From positions 6,167,001-6,231,000 of the forward strand of contig NZ_CP118615.1 in the NCBI RefSeq assembly GCF_028993575.1: DNA of 64,000 nt. Reading direction: 5' to 3'. The DNA is from Micromonospora cathayae (GTDB lineage: Bacteria > Actinomycetota > Actinomycetes > Mycobacteriales > Micromonosporaceae). The position numbers were made by a program, and so were the translations under genes. How positions within the stretch are numbered: position 1 is the stretch's first letter; each line of letters begins with the position of its first letter. The notes beneath the pieces were generated by a model. That model saw only the letters and a list, made by a program, of their open reading frames with translations. It did not search any database and had not been told where the DNA came from. This document shows positions 29,801 to 37,712 of the stretch, in pieces.

Positions 29801-32800
29801 GGACGTCGCGCAGTTGGCCGAGAACGTGGCGTTGTACCGGCGGACCCGGGCCGAGCACGGCCTCGACCCGGCCGGCGGCCGGGTGGTGGTGCTGCTGCAC
29901 ACCTACCTCGGTGCCGACCTCGACCGGGTACGCGAGGCGGCGTTCGAGCCGTTCTGCGCGTACCTGCGGTCGTCGTTCAGCCTGCTCGGGCAGGTGGTGA
30001 ACAGCCTCGGGATGAGCATCGACCTGGCCGACACCCCGGACGACGACGTCCGGTTCGTACTGTCCCGGGCGTACCAGCGGTACTGCGAGCAGCGGGCGCT
30101 GATCGGCACCCCGGACAGCGTCCGGGAGGTGCTGGACGCGGTGTTGGCCGCCGGGGCCGACGAGATCGCCTGCTTCGTCGACTTCGGACTGTCCGCGCCG
30201 GCGGTCCGCGCCGGCCTGCCGTTCATCGACGCGCTGCGGCGGGCCACACCGCGTCGCCGGCTGCTGCCGGTCGAGCCGGCACCGCCCGCACCGGTAGTGC
30301 CAGGCCGGACACCCACCGGGCCGACGGTGGACGACACGCCGGGCACGGAAGCGGCGGACGGCACACCGGGCGGGCCAGCGGCGGGCAGGCCGGGGGCGGA
30401 CGGGCCGGGGGCGGACGGTGCCGAGGTGGCCCCGCTCGCGCCGGGACAACACCGGCTGTGGCTGGTCGAACACCTGCACCCGGGCACGCCCGCCTACACC
30501 GAGGCGGTGGCGGTACGCCTGCGCGGCCCGCTCGACCCCGTGGCGCTGCGCGGCGCGCTCGGTGACGTGGTGGCCCGGCACGCGCCGCTGCGTACCACCT
30601 ACCGGGAGATCGACGGCGAACCCCGACAGGTGGTACGGGCGACGGTGCCGGTGGAGCTGCCGGTACGCGACCGCACCGGCCGTCCCGAGGGGTCGGCCGT
30701 CGCCGAGGCGATGGCCGGGGAGAGCCGGCGGGTCTTCGACCTGGCCGAAGGGCCGGTCTTCGCGTTCACGCTGCTGCGGTTCTCCGCCACCCACTACGTA
30801 CTGGTGCTGGCGTTCCACCACCTCGCCACCGACGGCGGCTCGTACCAGGTGTTCACCCGGGAGGTGTCGGCCGCGTACCGGGCCCGGGTGACCGGCACGC
30901 CGCTGGCGCTGGCCGCGTTGCCGGTCAGCTACCCGGAGCTGGCGCGGGCCGCCGCGCGCCGACCGGACGCCGCCGACGACAAGGACCTGCGGTACTGGCT
31001 GGGCCGGTTCGACCCACCGCCACCCACCCTCGTCCTCCCCTCCGACCTGCCCCGGCCGGCGCTGCCGTCGCCGGCCGGCCGGAGCGTATTCGTCGAGGTT
31101 CCGGCCGGGTTGACCGCCCGGATCCAGCGGTTCAGCCGGGCCGAGCGGGTCACCCCGTTCACCACCCTGGTCAGCGCGTTCGGGGTGCTGCTGTTCCGGT
31201 ACAGCGGCCAGCCGGACCTGGTGATCGGCACCGGGGTCAGCGGCCGGGACGAACGCAGCGCCGACCTGGTCGGCTTCTTCGTCGACACCCTGCCGTTGCG
31301 GCTGGACCTGACCGGCGATCCGACCTTCCGTGAGGTGCTCGCCCGCACCCGGGCCAGCGCCGCCGACGGGTACGAACACGCCACCGTGCCGTTCGACGCG
31401 CTGGTCCGCGCGCTCGCCCCGGTCCGGGAGCCCGGCCGGAATCCGCTCTTCGACGTGGTCGTCGAGTACGAGACCGGTACGGCGTTCGCCTTCGACCTGC
31501 CGGACGTGACCGCCGAGCTGCTGCCGGTGGGGTTGGACAAGGCCCCGGTCGACCTGATGGTCTACCTGTCGCACGGCGACACCGTCGGCTGCCACGTCGA
31601 GTACCGGACCGAGGTGTTCGACCCGGTGACGGTACGCCGGCTGCTCGACCACTGGGTCGGGCTGCTCGACCGGCTGACCCGGGAGCCCCGGGTGCCGCTG
31701 TCCGCGCTGGTCGACACGGTCGAGGTGACCGCCGGGCCGGCCACGGCACCGGCCGCCGACCGGCTGCACGACCTGGTGCTCCGGCAGGCCGACCGGACCC
31801 CGGACGCCCCGGCGGTGGTGGACGGCGCGACGCGCTGGACGTACCGGGAGCTGCGGACGCGGGCCGGGGCGGTGGCCCGCCAGGTGGCCGCCGTCGGCAT
31901 CGGGCCGGACGACCTGGTCGCGGTGCTGCTGCCGCGCCGGCCGGAGCTGGTCGCGGCGCAGCTCGGGGTACTGCTGGCCGGGGCGGCCTTCCTCCCGCTC
32001 GACCCCGGCCTGCCGGCCGCCCGGCTGGCGGCGTTGCTCGCCGACAGCGGCGCGCGACTGTTGGTCACCTCGGCGGACGTCGACCACCCGACCGACCTGG
32101 CCGTGCTGCTGGTCGAGGAGACCGGCGAGCTGGGCACCGGTGACGACCTGCCCGCCCCGGTGGCGCGGCCCGGCCCGGAGCACCTGGCCTGGTGTGTCTA
32201 CACCTCCGGCTCCACCGGCCGTCCGAAGGGGGTGCTGGTGCCGCACCGCAGCGCCGTGGAGGCGGTGGCCTGGCACGTCGGGGCGCTCGGACTGACCGCC
32301 TCGGACGCCGTCGGGCACGGCCTCGGGCTCGGCTTCGACGCGAACCTCGCCGAGATCTGGCCGGCGCTGGCCGCCGGGGCTGCCGTCCATCTGGTACCGG
32401 ACGGGGTGCGCGCCGATCCGGCAGCGCTGCGCGCCTGGTGGGTGCGGCAGGGCGTCACCGTGGCGTTGCTGCCGGCTCCTCTCGCCGAGCTGGTCTTCGC
32501 GCTGCCATCGCCGCCCGCCGCCGGTCTGCGGACCCTGGTGGTCGGGGGCAGCCAGCTCCGTCGCCGGCCGCCGGCCGGGTTCGGGGCCACCGTGCTCAAC
32601 GCGTACGGCCCGACCGAGGCGACCATCGTCACCACCGCCGGTCCGGTGTCCCCCGACGGCCCCGGCGTGATCGACATCGGTACCCCGGTCGACAACCGCC
32701 GGTGCTACCTGCTGGACGACCACGGCCGCCCGGTCCCGCCCGGCGCGGTCGGTGAGCTGTACGTGGGCGGGGGCGGGCTGGCCCGAGGCTATCTGGGTCG

Positions 32801-35144
32801 GCCGGCCGAGACCGCAGCCGCGTTCCCGCCCGACCCATGGTCCCCTGTGCCCGGGGCCCGGATGTACCGCACCGGGGACCGGGTCCGGCTACGCGGCGAC
32901 GGGACGCTGGAGTTCCTGGGCCGCCTCGACGAGCAGGTCAAGATCGCCGGGCACCGGGTCGAGCCGGGCGAGGCCACCGCCGTGCTCAGCCGGCTCCCCG
33001 GGGTACGGCAGGCCGTCGTGGTGGCGCGACACGACCGGGGCGAGGAGCCGTACCTCGTCGGGTACGTGGTGCCGGCCGACCGCCCGGCACCGACCGGCGA
33101 CACGGTACCGACCGACAGCCCGCGACCAGCCGACCACGCGGAGCCGGCCGGCATCCCGCAGCCAGCCGACGACGCGGAGCCGACGGGCGACGCGCGACCG
33201 GCCGGAGACGCGCGACCGGCCGGAGACGTGGAGTCGGCTGACGGCACGGCGTTGGCGACGGTGCTCACCGCCGCGCTGACGGAACGGCTGCCGGCCTACC
33301 TGGTGCCCCGGGTCTGGGTGCTGCTGGACGCGCTGCCCACCGGCGACACCGGCAAGGTCGACGTGTCCCGGCTACCCGCCCCGCCCGCCGTCCCGGCCGG
33401 TGCGCAGCACCCGGCACCGGGTGCCGAGCAGCTCGTCCACGACGCCTGGTGTGTCGAGCTGGGGGTGCCCCGGCTGCCGCTGGACGTGCCGTTCTTCGCC
33501 GCCGGTGGGCACTCGCTGGCCGCCGTCCGGCTCGCCAACCGGCTGACCGAACTGCTCGGTACCGAGGTCGGCGTGCACCGGGTGCTCCAGGCCCCCGGCA
33601 TCCGGGCGATGACCGCCACCCTGGTCCCCGCGCCGACCGCCACCCTGGTCCCCGCGCCGGCCGGCGACCGGTCCCCCGTCGACGTGTCCGGCGCGCCCGA
33701 CCCCGGCAGCCCGGAACCGGACCAGCCTGTCCCGATCGGCAGTCCGGCAGCGGACCGGGCCATTCCACCCGGCAGCCCGGCAACAGACCGGGCCGTCCCG
33801 GTCGGCGGCCCGGCAGCGGCCGGCCGGTCACCGGCCGTCGAGGAGACCGCGCCGGCCACGTACCAGCAGGAGCTGATGTGGCGCGGGCAGCGCCGGGCCC
33901 CCAACCCACCGGCGGTGCACATGCCGGTCCGGGTCACCCTCACCGGCCCGCTCGACGTGGCCGCCCTGCGGGGGGCGCTGGACCTCCTGGTCGCCCGGCA
34001 TCCCGCCCTGCGTACCCGGCTGGTGGAACGGGACGGCACCGTGGTGCAGGAGGTGCTCGCCCACCGGCCGCTGGTGCTGCCGGTCGAGCAGGTGGCCGGG
34101 TCCGACCTGGACGCCTGGTGCGTGGCGGCCGGCCGGCAGCCGTTCCCGGACGACGGACCGTGGCTGCGCGGCCGGCTCGCCCGGCTGGCCGACGACCGGC
34201 ACGTGCTGATGCTGGTGATCCACCACTGCAACGGTGACGGTTGGTCGATCACGAACCTGCTGGCCGAACTGGAGCAGGCGTACCCGGCGCTGCGGGCCGG
34301 GCGGCCGGTGGCGCTGGGGCCGGTGGCCGGGATCCCGTACCCGGAGCACGCCCGACGCCAGCGGGCCGCCGGCCCGTCCGGGGTGGTCCGACGGTACTGG
34401 CGGGAGCAGTTGGCCGGCGCACCGCGCGGCGTGGTGCTGCCGACCGACCGGCCCCGCCCGGCGGTGCTCAGCGGCGACGGCGAGGAGTACGCGTTCGACC
34501 TGCCCGTGGCGCTGAGCGGGCGGCTGCACCGGTTCGCCGAGGCCGCCGGCAGCAGCATCGTGCCGGTGCTGGCCAGCGGGTACGCGCTGCTGCTGAGCCG
34601 GCTCACCGGCAGCGACGACATCGTGCTCGCCACCTCGTACGTGCACCGGGACAGCCGGGACGTCGAACCGGTCGTCGGCCTGTTCACCAGCGTCATGCCG
34701 CTGCGGATACCGCTGGCCGGCGGGGGTTCCTTCGCCGACCTGGTGGCCCGTACCGACCGGGTGTTCCTGGGCGCGCTGCGGCACCAACCGGCCCCGGCCG
34801 CGGTGGTGTACTCCGCCGTCGACCCGGCGTGGCGGCCCGGGTCGGCGCCACCGTTCGGTACCGCGTTGTTCACCTGGAACCCGGGTGTTCCGACGCTGCG
34901 GCTGCCCGGCCTCGACGCCGAGGTGGTGGACCAGGGGCTGGGCTGTGCCCGCCGCGACTTCGGCGTGGTGCTCGCCCCGGCCGGAGCGACCATCAGGGGG
35001 GTGGTGGAGTACTCCACCGACCTGTACGACCCGGCCACCGTGGCCCGTTGGTGCGCCGACTACGTCGACCTGCTGGACCAGGCTGTCCCGGGAGCGACCG
35101 TCGACCTGCGGGACGAGCCCGATCCGGGAGTGACATCCGGCTGA
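23808..35144 (+). CDS. Hybrid PKS-NRPS: AL-ACP-KS-AT-ACP-LLM-C-A-PCP-C
   Basis: A single 3778-residue megasynthase (GTG 23808, GAGG 7 bases upstream). Domains by residue: acyl-AMP ligase 1-575 ([13 protein letters not shown] at 188; WWDTGDL; TTGGKIQ at 554); ACP 590-660 (LGLGSVEIV); KS 683-1105 (TACSTSL with Cys859, HGTGT near 995, NIGHL near 1027); AT 1212-1510 (GHSVGE near 1311; AFHS near 1412, suggesting malonyl-CoA); ACP 1605-1680 (LGADSLLL); luciferase-like flavin monooxygenase 1802-2150; C 2206-2643 (HHLATDG at 2337); A 2651-3185 ([11 protein letters not shown] at 2798); PCP 3200-3265 (AGGHSL); terminal C 3349-3778 (HHCNGDG at 3472). There is no ketoreductase, dehydratase, thioesterase or reductase domain. 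All catalytic motifs look intact. The enzyme should load an activated acid, extend it once with malonate, oxidise it, join one amino acid, and release it onto an unknown acceptor through the last C domain. The product is unknown. Confidence 0.9.
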   Translation: MTNPFPSDRRPAVSYGGDLPDDPEHPRTLGAALTRAARRFPHAGIHVVAADGTESFLDHPTLLGRARTVRDGLRARGVPAGGYAILRIGSAVDYWPAFFGCLLAGVAPLTTAAPPTYDAQSPVLDALTHAWRALDRPIVLGGTADVAGLRRLPLADRVVDLADLPPAEAVGSGDDHRAAPEDVAVLQLSSGSTGTPKIIPLTHLGLSQYAVGAREMLDIRPDDVLLNWLPVDHVAGLLLYHLAGVFLGAPSVHVDTERVLADPLRWLELMHRHRVTHSWSPNFGLRLVADAVAREPDRRWRLGQVRRMVSGGEQCLPETFDAFVAATGVPAAALTPAWGMSETTTAITFMSYAEPGCRQRVRTASLDGDLEWATADDDPRTWVEFVSLGRPAPGAAVRVVDRDDRVLPEGRIGRLQVRSPRMTPGYLNDPEATRAAVRPGGWWDTGDLAYLVDGRITMTGREKDLIILNGHNLPCHEVEQVAGRVPGVAAGLVAACGVPDPRTGSEALVLFHVPDPELPRPPQEVTREIAAAVARRWQVAPARVVAVPADEFPRTTGGKIQRAELRRRLTAGGFDPPQPAAARTPTPAPRPAVGGVRAAVHDALTELLDGPAEPDRPFWELGLGSVEIVRFRAALERALGRPVPQPVLFAHPTVDALARHLTETAPTTTLPTGVEPGGAVTPDRRIAVIGMAARFPGATDVDGYWANLLAGVESIRFFSREELAAAGVPDADNPDFVAASGVLDDVTGFDATFFGISAREAELLDPQHRLFLETCQHALENAGYAGEGDRAGVGLFAGGGMNLYPHHTYLRHHLDALVDDPDPATTLGVALGNQPDFLTTRVAYRLGLTGPAITVQTACSTSLVAVHLAVRALLAGDADLTVAGAAAVHVPQVTGYRHTPGSILSPDGRCRPFDAAAAGTVGGNGVAAVVLKRYAQAVADGDPVHAVIIGSAVNNDGAGKVGFTAPGVTGQVEVIRRALRDAAVPAASIGYVEAHGTGTALGDPVEHHALAQAYASARPFLGSVKANIGHLDSCAGMAGLIKAVLAVRTGRIPPQINFTRPVVDLAPFAVTTSGTDWPAGDGPRRAAVSALGVGGTNAHLIVEQPPAPVTAPAPVSGPAGTARPAPGLLPLSAADPAALTALAARHRDHLRTHPGLPLADLVTTAGRGRRHLRHRLVALGDTPAGLAAALDRYVTGTATPDALVTGSGPAGPLALAFPGQGDLRPVLLALADRFPVVRDVVAQAATGYRDAVGGDLHAVLRDAAPGTPEPGRVPDPVGVRTDLAQPVLVTVGLALAELWRSWGVEPDHLLGHSVGEITALAAAGALSTADAVRLAAWRGRLMHDELPPGAMLAVLADRAAVEELIAGTGVELAVVNGPDRHVLAGTPTGVAALADRARRTGVPARPLAVDRAFHSAAVRPVLDRLRALVGQVELRPVRLPVVSTVDGRIHQPGWRPDADHLCRQARGTVEYHAAVAALVGQGCRTVVEAGPDAVLTRLARATRSAATWVPSQRRGLDPVAGVWRAVAELYCAGTAVDWAAVTGDCGGRRVPMPGYPFQRRSYWVRPRPTPLADTAAPTRRAGGTPVPGSPAPVTEPAPDAGTGADDAVLARVCALTAEKLGLAAAGVDPDETFFALGADSLLLIGMARDLDRAYGVRVPIRDLFDTVDTPRRLAERVTAGRLPTPAASATSPTTTPEPTMPEPSTAEPAGPARAPSGPQPGVPGPTAPVSSEMSAVIHRQLDLMQQQLALLGGASPVPHPATAPPPAPAAPPAPAPAAPPVPAPAPAAPPVPAPVAPAGETVDVSLYFFGDYPDQRQDDRYGLLLDAAQYADAHGFHAVWIPERHFHSFGGIFPNPSVLAAALAVRTSRIRLNAGSVVLPLHHPIRVAEEWSVVDNLSGGRVGLGCAPGWHANDFVLQPDNFGQHKQKMYEHLDTVRRLWRGDAVTARSGSGDPTDVRIFPRPVQEMPPFFTAIVGNPDSYREAARRDVGVVTNLMTQDVAQLAENVALYRRTRAEHGLDPAGGRVVVLLHTYLGADLDRVREAAFEPFCAYLRSSFSLLGQVVNSLGMSIDLADTPDDDVRFVLSRAYQRYCEQRALIGTPDSVREVLDAVLAAGADEIACFVDFGLSAPAVRAGLPFIDALRRATPRRRLLPVEPAPPAPVVPGRTPTGPTVDDTPGTEAADGTPGGPAAGRPGADGPGADGAEVAPLAPGQHRLWLVEHLHPGTPAYTEAVAVRLRGPLDPVALRGALGDVVARHAPLRTTYREIDGEPRQVVRATVPVELPVRDRTGRPEGSAVAEAMAGESRRVFDLAEGPVFAFTLLRFSATHYVLVLAFHHLATDGGSYQVFTREVSAAYRARVTGTPLALAALPVSYPELARAAARRPDAADDKDLRYWLGRFDPPPPTLVLPSDLPRPALPSPAGRSVFVEVPAGLTARIQRFSRAERVTPFTTLVSAFGVLLFRYSGQPDLVIGTGVSGRDERSADLVGFFVDTLPLRLDLTGDPTFREVLARTRASAADGYEHATVPFDALVRALAPVREPGRNPLFDVVVEYETGTAFAFDLPDVTAELLPVGLDKAPVDLMVYLSHGDTVGCHVEYRTEVFDPVTVRRLLDHWVGLLDRLTREPRVPLSALVDTVEVTAGPATAPAADRLHDLVLRQADRTPDAPAVVDGATRWTYRELRTRAGAVARQVAAVGIGPDDLVAVLLPRRPELVAAQLGVLLAGAAFLPLDPGLPAARLAALLADSGARLLVTSADVDHPTDLAVLLVEETGELGTGDDLPAPVARPGPEHLAWCVYTSGSTGRPKGVLVPHRSAVEAVAWHVGALGLTASDAVGHGLGLGFDANLAEIWPALAAGAAVHLVPDGVRADPAALRAWWVRQGVTVALLPAPLAELVFALPSPPAAGLRTLVVGGSQLRRRPPAGFGATVLNAYGPTEATIVTTAGPVSPDGPGVIDIGTPVDNRRCYLLDDHGRPVPPGAVGELYVGGGGLARGYLGRPAETAAAFPPDPWSPVPGARMYRTGDRVRLRGDGTLEFLGRLDEQVKIAGHRVEPGEATAVLSRLPGVRQAVVVARHDRGEEPYLVGYVVPADRPAPTGDTVPTDSPRPADHAEPAGIPQPADDAEPTGDARPAGDARPAGDVESADGTALATVLTAALTERLPAYLVPRVWVLLDALPTGDTGKVDVSRLPAPPAVPAGAQHPAPGAEQLVHDAWCVELGVPRLPLDVPFFAAGGHSLAAVRLANRLTELLGTEVGVHRVLQAPGIRAMTATLVPAPTATLVPAPAGDRSPVDVSGAPDPGSPEPDQPVPIGSPAADRAIPPGSPATDRAVPVGGPAAAGRSPAVEETAPATYQQELMWRGQRRAPNPPAVHMPVRVTLTGPLDVAALRGALDLLVARHPALRTRLVERDGTVVQEVLAHRPLVLPVEQVAGSDLDAWCVAAGRQPFPDDGPWLRGRLARLADDRHVLMLVIHHCNGDGWSITNLLAELEQAYPALRAGRPVALGPVAGIPYPEHARRQRAAGPSGVVRRYWREQLAGAPRGVVLPTDRPRPAVLSGDGEEYAFDLPVALSGRLHRFAEAAGSSIVPVLASGYALLLSRLTGSDDIVLATSYVHRDSRDVEPVVGLFTSVMPLRIPLAGGGSFADLVARTDRVFLGALRHQPAPAAVVYSAVDPAWRPGSAPPFGTALFTWNPGVPTLRLPGLDAEVVDQGLGCARRDFGVVLAPAGATIRGVVEYSTDLYDPATVARWCADYVDLLDQAVPGATVDLRDEPDPGVTSG
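29090..29200 (+). repeat. Pro/Ala-rich linker before the monooxygenase domain
   Basis: In-frame reiterations of [11 protein letters not shown] separate the second ACP from the luciferase-like domain. Just ahead is the helical segment [19 protein letters not shown], a signature I recall in front of such monooxygenase domains in other assembly lines. The linker probably gives the ACP freedom to reach the flavin site. Confidence 0.7.
33073..33245 (+). repeat. Degenerate Pro/Ala/Asp repeat inserted in the adenylation domain
   Basis: About 58 residues built from units like PADxAEPxGD lie between the strand ending [13 protein letters not shown] and the segment [22 protein letters not shown]. In ordinary A domains these two segments are nearly contiguous. 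The units RPAGDA are repeated exactly at about 33196-33230. This is an insertion in the C-terminal subdomain, not a new fold. Confidence 0.75.
33600..33850 (+). repeat. Repetitive linker between PCP and terminal C domain
   Basis: The DNA encodes direct repeats TATLVPAP (twice) and then GSPAxDRA-type units (three near copies). It is a disordered Pro/Ala/Gly spacer of about 80 residues before the last condensation domain. Confidence 0.7.
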
Positions 35145-35187
35145 GGTCCGGCGGGCGGGCAGGGCGGGTCGCATTCACACCTTGCGA

Positions 35188-35201
35188 TGTTAGCGCTAAC
35201 A
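35188..35201. promoter_or_regulatory. LacI-type operator palindrome without a target gene
   Basis: TGTTAGCGCTAACA is a perfect 14-bp palindrome with the central CG typical of LacI-family operators of actinomycete sugar genes. It lies 44 bases past the synthetase stop and just before the terminator, with no plus- or minus-strand promoter-proximal gene close by. It could be a relic, or control a short transcript I cannot see. Confidence 0.5.
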
Positions 35202-35210
35202 GATTACGCT

Positions 35211-35245
35211 GCGGAGGCAGGAGCGATGGGCCGCTCCGCCTCCGC
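35211..35245 (+). terminator. Terminator hairpin after the PKS-NRPS gene
   Basis: A 14-base-pair stem with one bulged A: GCGGAGGC-A-GGAGCG pairs with CGCTCC-GCCTCCGC around a 6-base loop. It stands 67 bases after the synthetase stop. From 35246 to 35411 I see no gene, only GC-rich spacer. Confidence 0.75.
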
Positions 35246-35411
35246 AGCCAGGCCGCCGGCCAGTTCGCACCGACCGCGCGACGTCCGCTGACGGGCCTCC
35301 CGCTCACCCGCCACTGACCTTCCTCGGGGTGATATCGGCGGCGGGCCCCCGGAGACCGCGCGCGGGCGGCTCCGGCGGGTCCGCCGCCGGCCCGTACGCC
35401 GGGACCGGTGG

Positions 35412-37613
35412 TCAGGGCGGGGTCATGTCGGCCCCGAGGCCGTCCCGGCTGACCAGGTAGGTGGTGGCCGGGAGAGTGCCGTCCGGCCGGCGCGGGCCCT
35501 CGGCGACGGCGGGGTCCGTCGACCGGAACGTGGTACGGGACCGCTCCGCGCCGTCCCAGGAGTTGCCACGGGACGAGACGTCGGCGCCCCGCCGTACCCC
35601 GTTGTCGACGGCGAGGTTGCCCCGGGCCGTACCGTTGGCGTCGGTCAGGTCGAAGCCGCTCGCGCCGTTGTCGAAGGCGGTGTTGTCGGTCAGGGCCAGG
35701 CCACCGGTGTTGGCCTCGGCGGCGAAGCCGTGGCCCAGGTTGCCCCAGGCCGCGTTCTGTCGTACCCGGTGCGCGCCCCGGGGCGTCGGGTCGCCGCCGC
35801 CGAACGAGAAGCCGGCCCCGTTGCCGGCCCAACTGTCGTCCCCCCACCGGCTGTGTCCGTTGCCGTACGACCAGTTGCGGTCGACGGCGATCGCGCCGTC
35901 GAACTCGCCGAAGTCGAAGCCGTCGTCGGCGTTGTGGAAGGCCCGGTTCCCCCGGACCACGTTCCCGTCGCCGTCGCCGAACTTCACGCCCAGCCCGATG
36001 CCGACGCTGCCGTTCGCGGCCGGGTCGTGGTTGCGGAAGAAGTCGCTGTCGAGCACCTGGTTGCGGACCGTGCCGGGGTCCCGCAGCAGCAGCCCGGACC
36101 GGACGTTGTCGTGCATGGACAACCGCTGGAAGACCGTGTCGGTGCAGGACCGGCAGACCCAGGCGTGGCTGCGCGAGCCGCGCATCTCGAGGTCCTGCAC
36201 GGTCCAGAAACGGGTCCGCTGGGTGACGCCCCACTTGTCGGCGGGCACCGAGGTCGCGTCCAGCACCGCCCGCTCGTCCCGGTACCCGCTGAGCACGATC
36301 CGCCGGTCGGCGGTACCACTGGTGGTGATCTCCACCGGCCGGGTGAGTCGGTGGGTGCCGCCGCGCAGCGCGATGGTCTGGCCGGGCCGGACCACCTCGA
36401 CCGCCCGGTTGAGGGTGGCGAACGGGCGGGCCAGGCTGCCGTCGCCGGCGTCGTCGCCGTCCGGGGCCACCACGATGTCGGCGCTGGTCACGCCGGTGCC
36501 GGCGGCCGGCGGCCGGGGCGTCGGGGTGACGCTGGCGGTCGGGCCACCCGGGCTCGCCGGGGCCGTCGGGGTCGCCGCCGCGCCACCGGCCGGGGCGGGC
36601 ACGCTCGGGGCGGCGACCACCTCGCCCCCCGGACCCAGGGGCGACTCGCGTACCGCGAAAACGAGACCGCCGACGGCCAGCGCCACGACCAGCGTGGCCG
36701 TGACCGCCGCCTTGGGCGGGGACAGCCCCGTCGGCAGGTGGGTGACCTTCGGCAGGCCGGCGACGGCACCCTGGCCGGCGGTGAGTACGGCCGGTGCGGC
36801 CAGTTCCGCCTCGACCGCCGCCCGCAGGCCGGCGACCAGCGCGGCCGGCAGGGGCAGCACGGCCAAGCCGAGCAGCAGCCGCTCCGGGGGCACCAGCCCC
36901 TGCCGGTGCGCCACGCAGACCGCACAGTCGCGGACGTGCCGGGCGAGCCGCTTGCGCCACAGCGGCGAGACGGTGCCGTCCCAGGACCTGACCACCACGG
37001 TCAGCTCCGGGCAGCGGGGACGGTGACGCAGCGCCGCCACCACGGCCCGGGCGGTGTCGAGCTGGGTCCGCATCCGGTGCAGCCGGACGGCGGTGTGCCG
37101 CTCGTTCACGCCCAGGGCGGCAGCCACCTCGGCGCGGGTCAGCTGGCCGGTCGCCTCGTGCCACCACAGGCCCAGCAGGTTCCGGTCGTCGGCGTCGAGC
37201 CAGCGGGCCGCCGAGGCCAGGTCGCGGCGCTGGCCGCCGAGGACGAGTTCGGTGACGGTCTGCTCGGCGAAGTCACCGGCCGGGTCCGGCAGGTCGTCGG
37301 TCTGCTCCTGCCAGTGCACCGTCGCCGAGCGCCGTTGCCGCCAGTGTTCCTGGAGCTGACGGTAGGTGATCGACAGCACCCAGGACCGGAACCGGTCGGG
37401 GTCCCGCAGCCCGGGCAGGCCCCGGACCACCCGGAGCAGGCACTCCTGCACCACGTCGTCGGTGTCGGGGTGGCCGCCCAGGGCCCGGCCGACCACGTTG
37501 TAGACCAGCGGCAGGCAGGCCGAGACCAGCTCGCCGACCGCCGCCCGGTCGCCGGTCTGGGCGTCGGACACCAGGGCCCTGGTCGCCAGCACTCCGACGC
37601 CGCTGTCCGTCAC
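35412..37613 (-). CDS. ECF sigma factor fused to anti-sigma zinc finger, TM helix and extracellular beta-helix
   Basis: A 733-residue fusion. GTG 37613 is chosen for the GGGGAG site upstream; the frame is open to 37670. Residues about 15-80 are sigma region 2 (LPLVYNVVGRALGG, DDVVQECLLRVVRG). Residues about 160-190 are region 4 (RAEVAAALGVNERHTAVRLH). Around 230 is a zinc-finger anti-sigma-like motif (RHVRDCAVCVAHRQG, HxxxCxxC). A single helix lies near 305-322 (VTATLVVALAVGGLVFAV), then a Pro/Thr/Ala linker. From about 378 comes a right-handed beta-helix domain (IVVAPDGDDAGDGS, then many NxAFxNxxxGFDF-like turns) as in PL9-type pectate lyase relatives. The topology puts sigma inside and the beta-helix outside. 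One chain thus holds sensor, tether and transcription factor. Release by proteolysis is inferred. It follows the PBP gene by 99 bases on the same strand. Confidence 0.85.
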   Translation of the reverse strand: MTDSGVGVLATRALVSDAQTGDRAAVGELVSACLPLVYNVVGRALGGHPDTDDVVQECLLRVVRGLPGLRDPDRFRSWVLSITYRQLQEHWRQRRSATVHWQEQTDDLPDPAGDFAEQTVTELVLGGQRRDLASAARWLDADDRNLLGLWWHEATGQLTRAEVAAALGVNERHTAVRLHRMRTQLDTARAVVAALRHRPRCPELTVVVRSWDGTVSPLWRKRLARHVRDCAVCVAHRQGLVPPERLLLGLAVLPLPAALVAGLRAAVEAELAAPAVLTAGQGAVAGLPKVTHLPTGLSPPKAAVTATLVVALAVGGLVFAVRESPLGPGGEVVAAPSVPAPAGGAAATPTAPASPGGPTASVTPTPRPPAAGTGVTSADIVVAPDGDDAGDGSLARPFATLNRAVEVVRPGQTIALRGGTHRLTRPVEITTSGTADRRIVLSGYRDERAVLDATSVPADKWGVTQRTRFWTVQDLEMRGSRSHAWVCRSCTDTVFQRLSMHDNVRSGLLLRDPGTVRNQVLDSDFFRNHDPAANGSVGIGLGVKFGDGDGNVVRGNRAFHNADDGFDFGEFDGAIAVDRNWSYGNGHSRWGDDSWAGNGAGFSFGGGDPTPRGAHRVRQNAAWGNLGHGFAAEANTGGLALTDNTAFDNGASGFDLTDANGTARGNLAVDNGVRRGADVSSRGNSWDGAERSRTTFRSTDPAVAEGPRRPDGTLPATTYLVSRDGLGADMTPP

Positions 37614-37712
37614 CGCCCCGCTCTCCCCGTACGGCCGGGTGACGGCCACCGCCAGCCACCCCGACCACATCGACCAGCGTCATATGGTGGCACAACGGGG
37701 ACGGCCTGTACA

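Noticed and set aside
28572..32723. A 1383-codon open frame on the minus strand
   Set aside because: It is a mirror of the PKS-NRPS gene, whose plus-strand frame shows complete catalytic motifs.
34240..35144. Possible thioesterase at the end of the synthetase
   Set aside because: The segment keeps C-domain motifs to the end and has no GxSxG serine-hydrolase motif.
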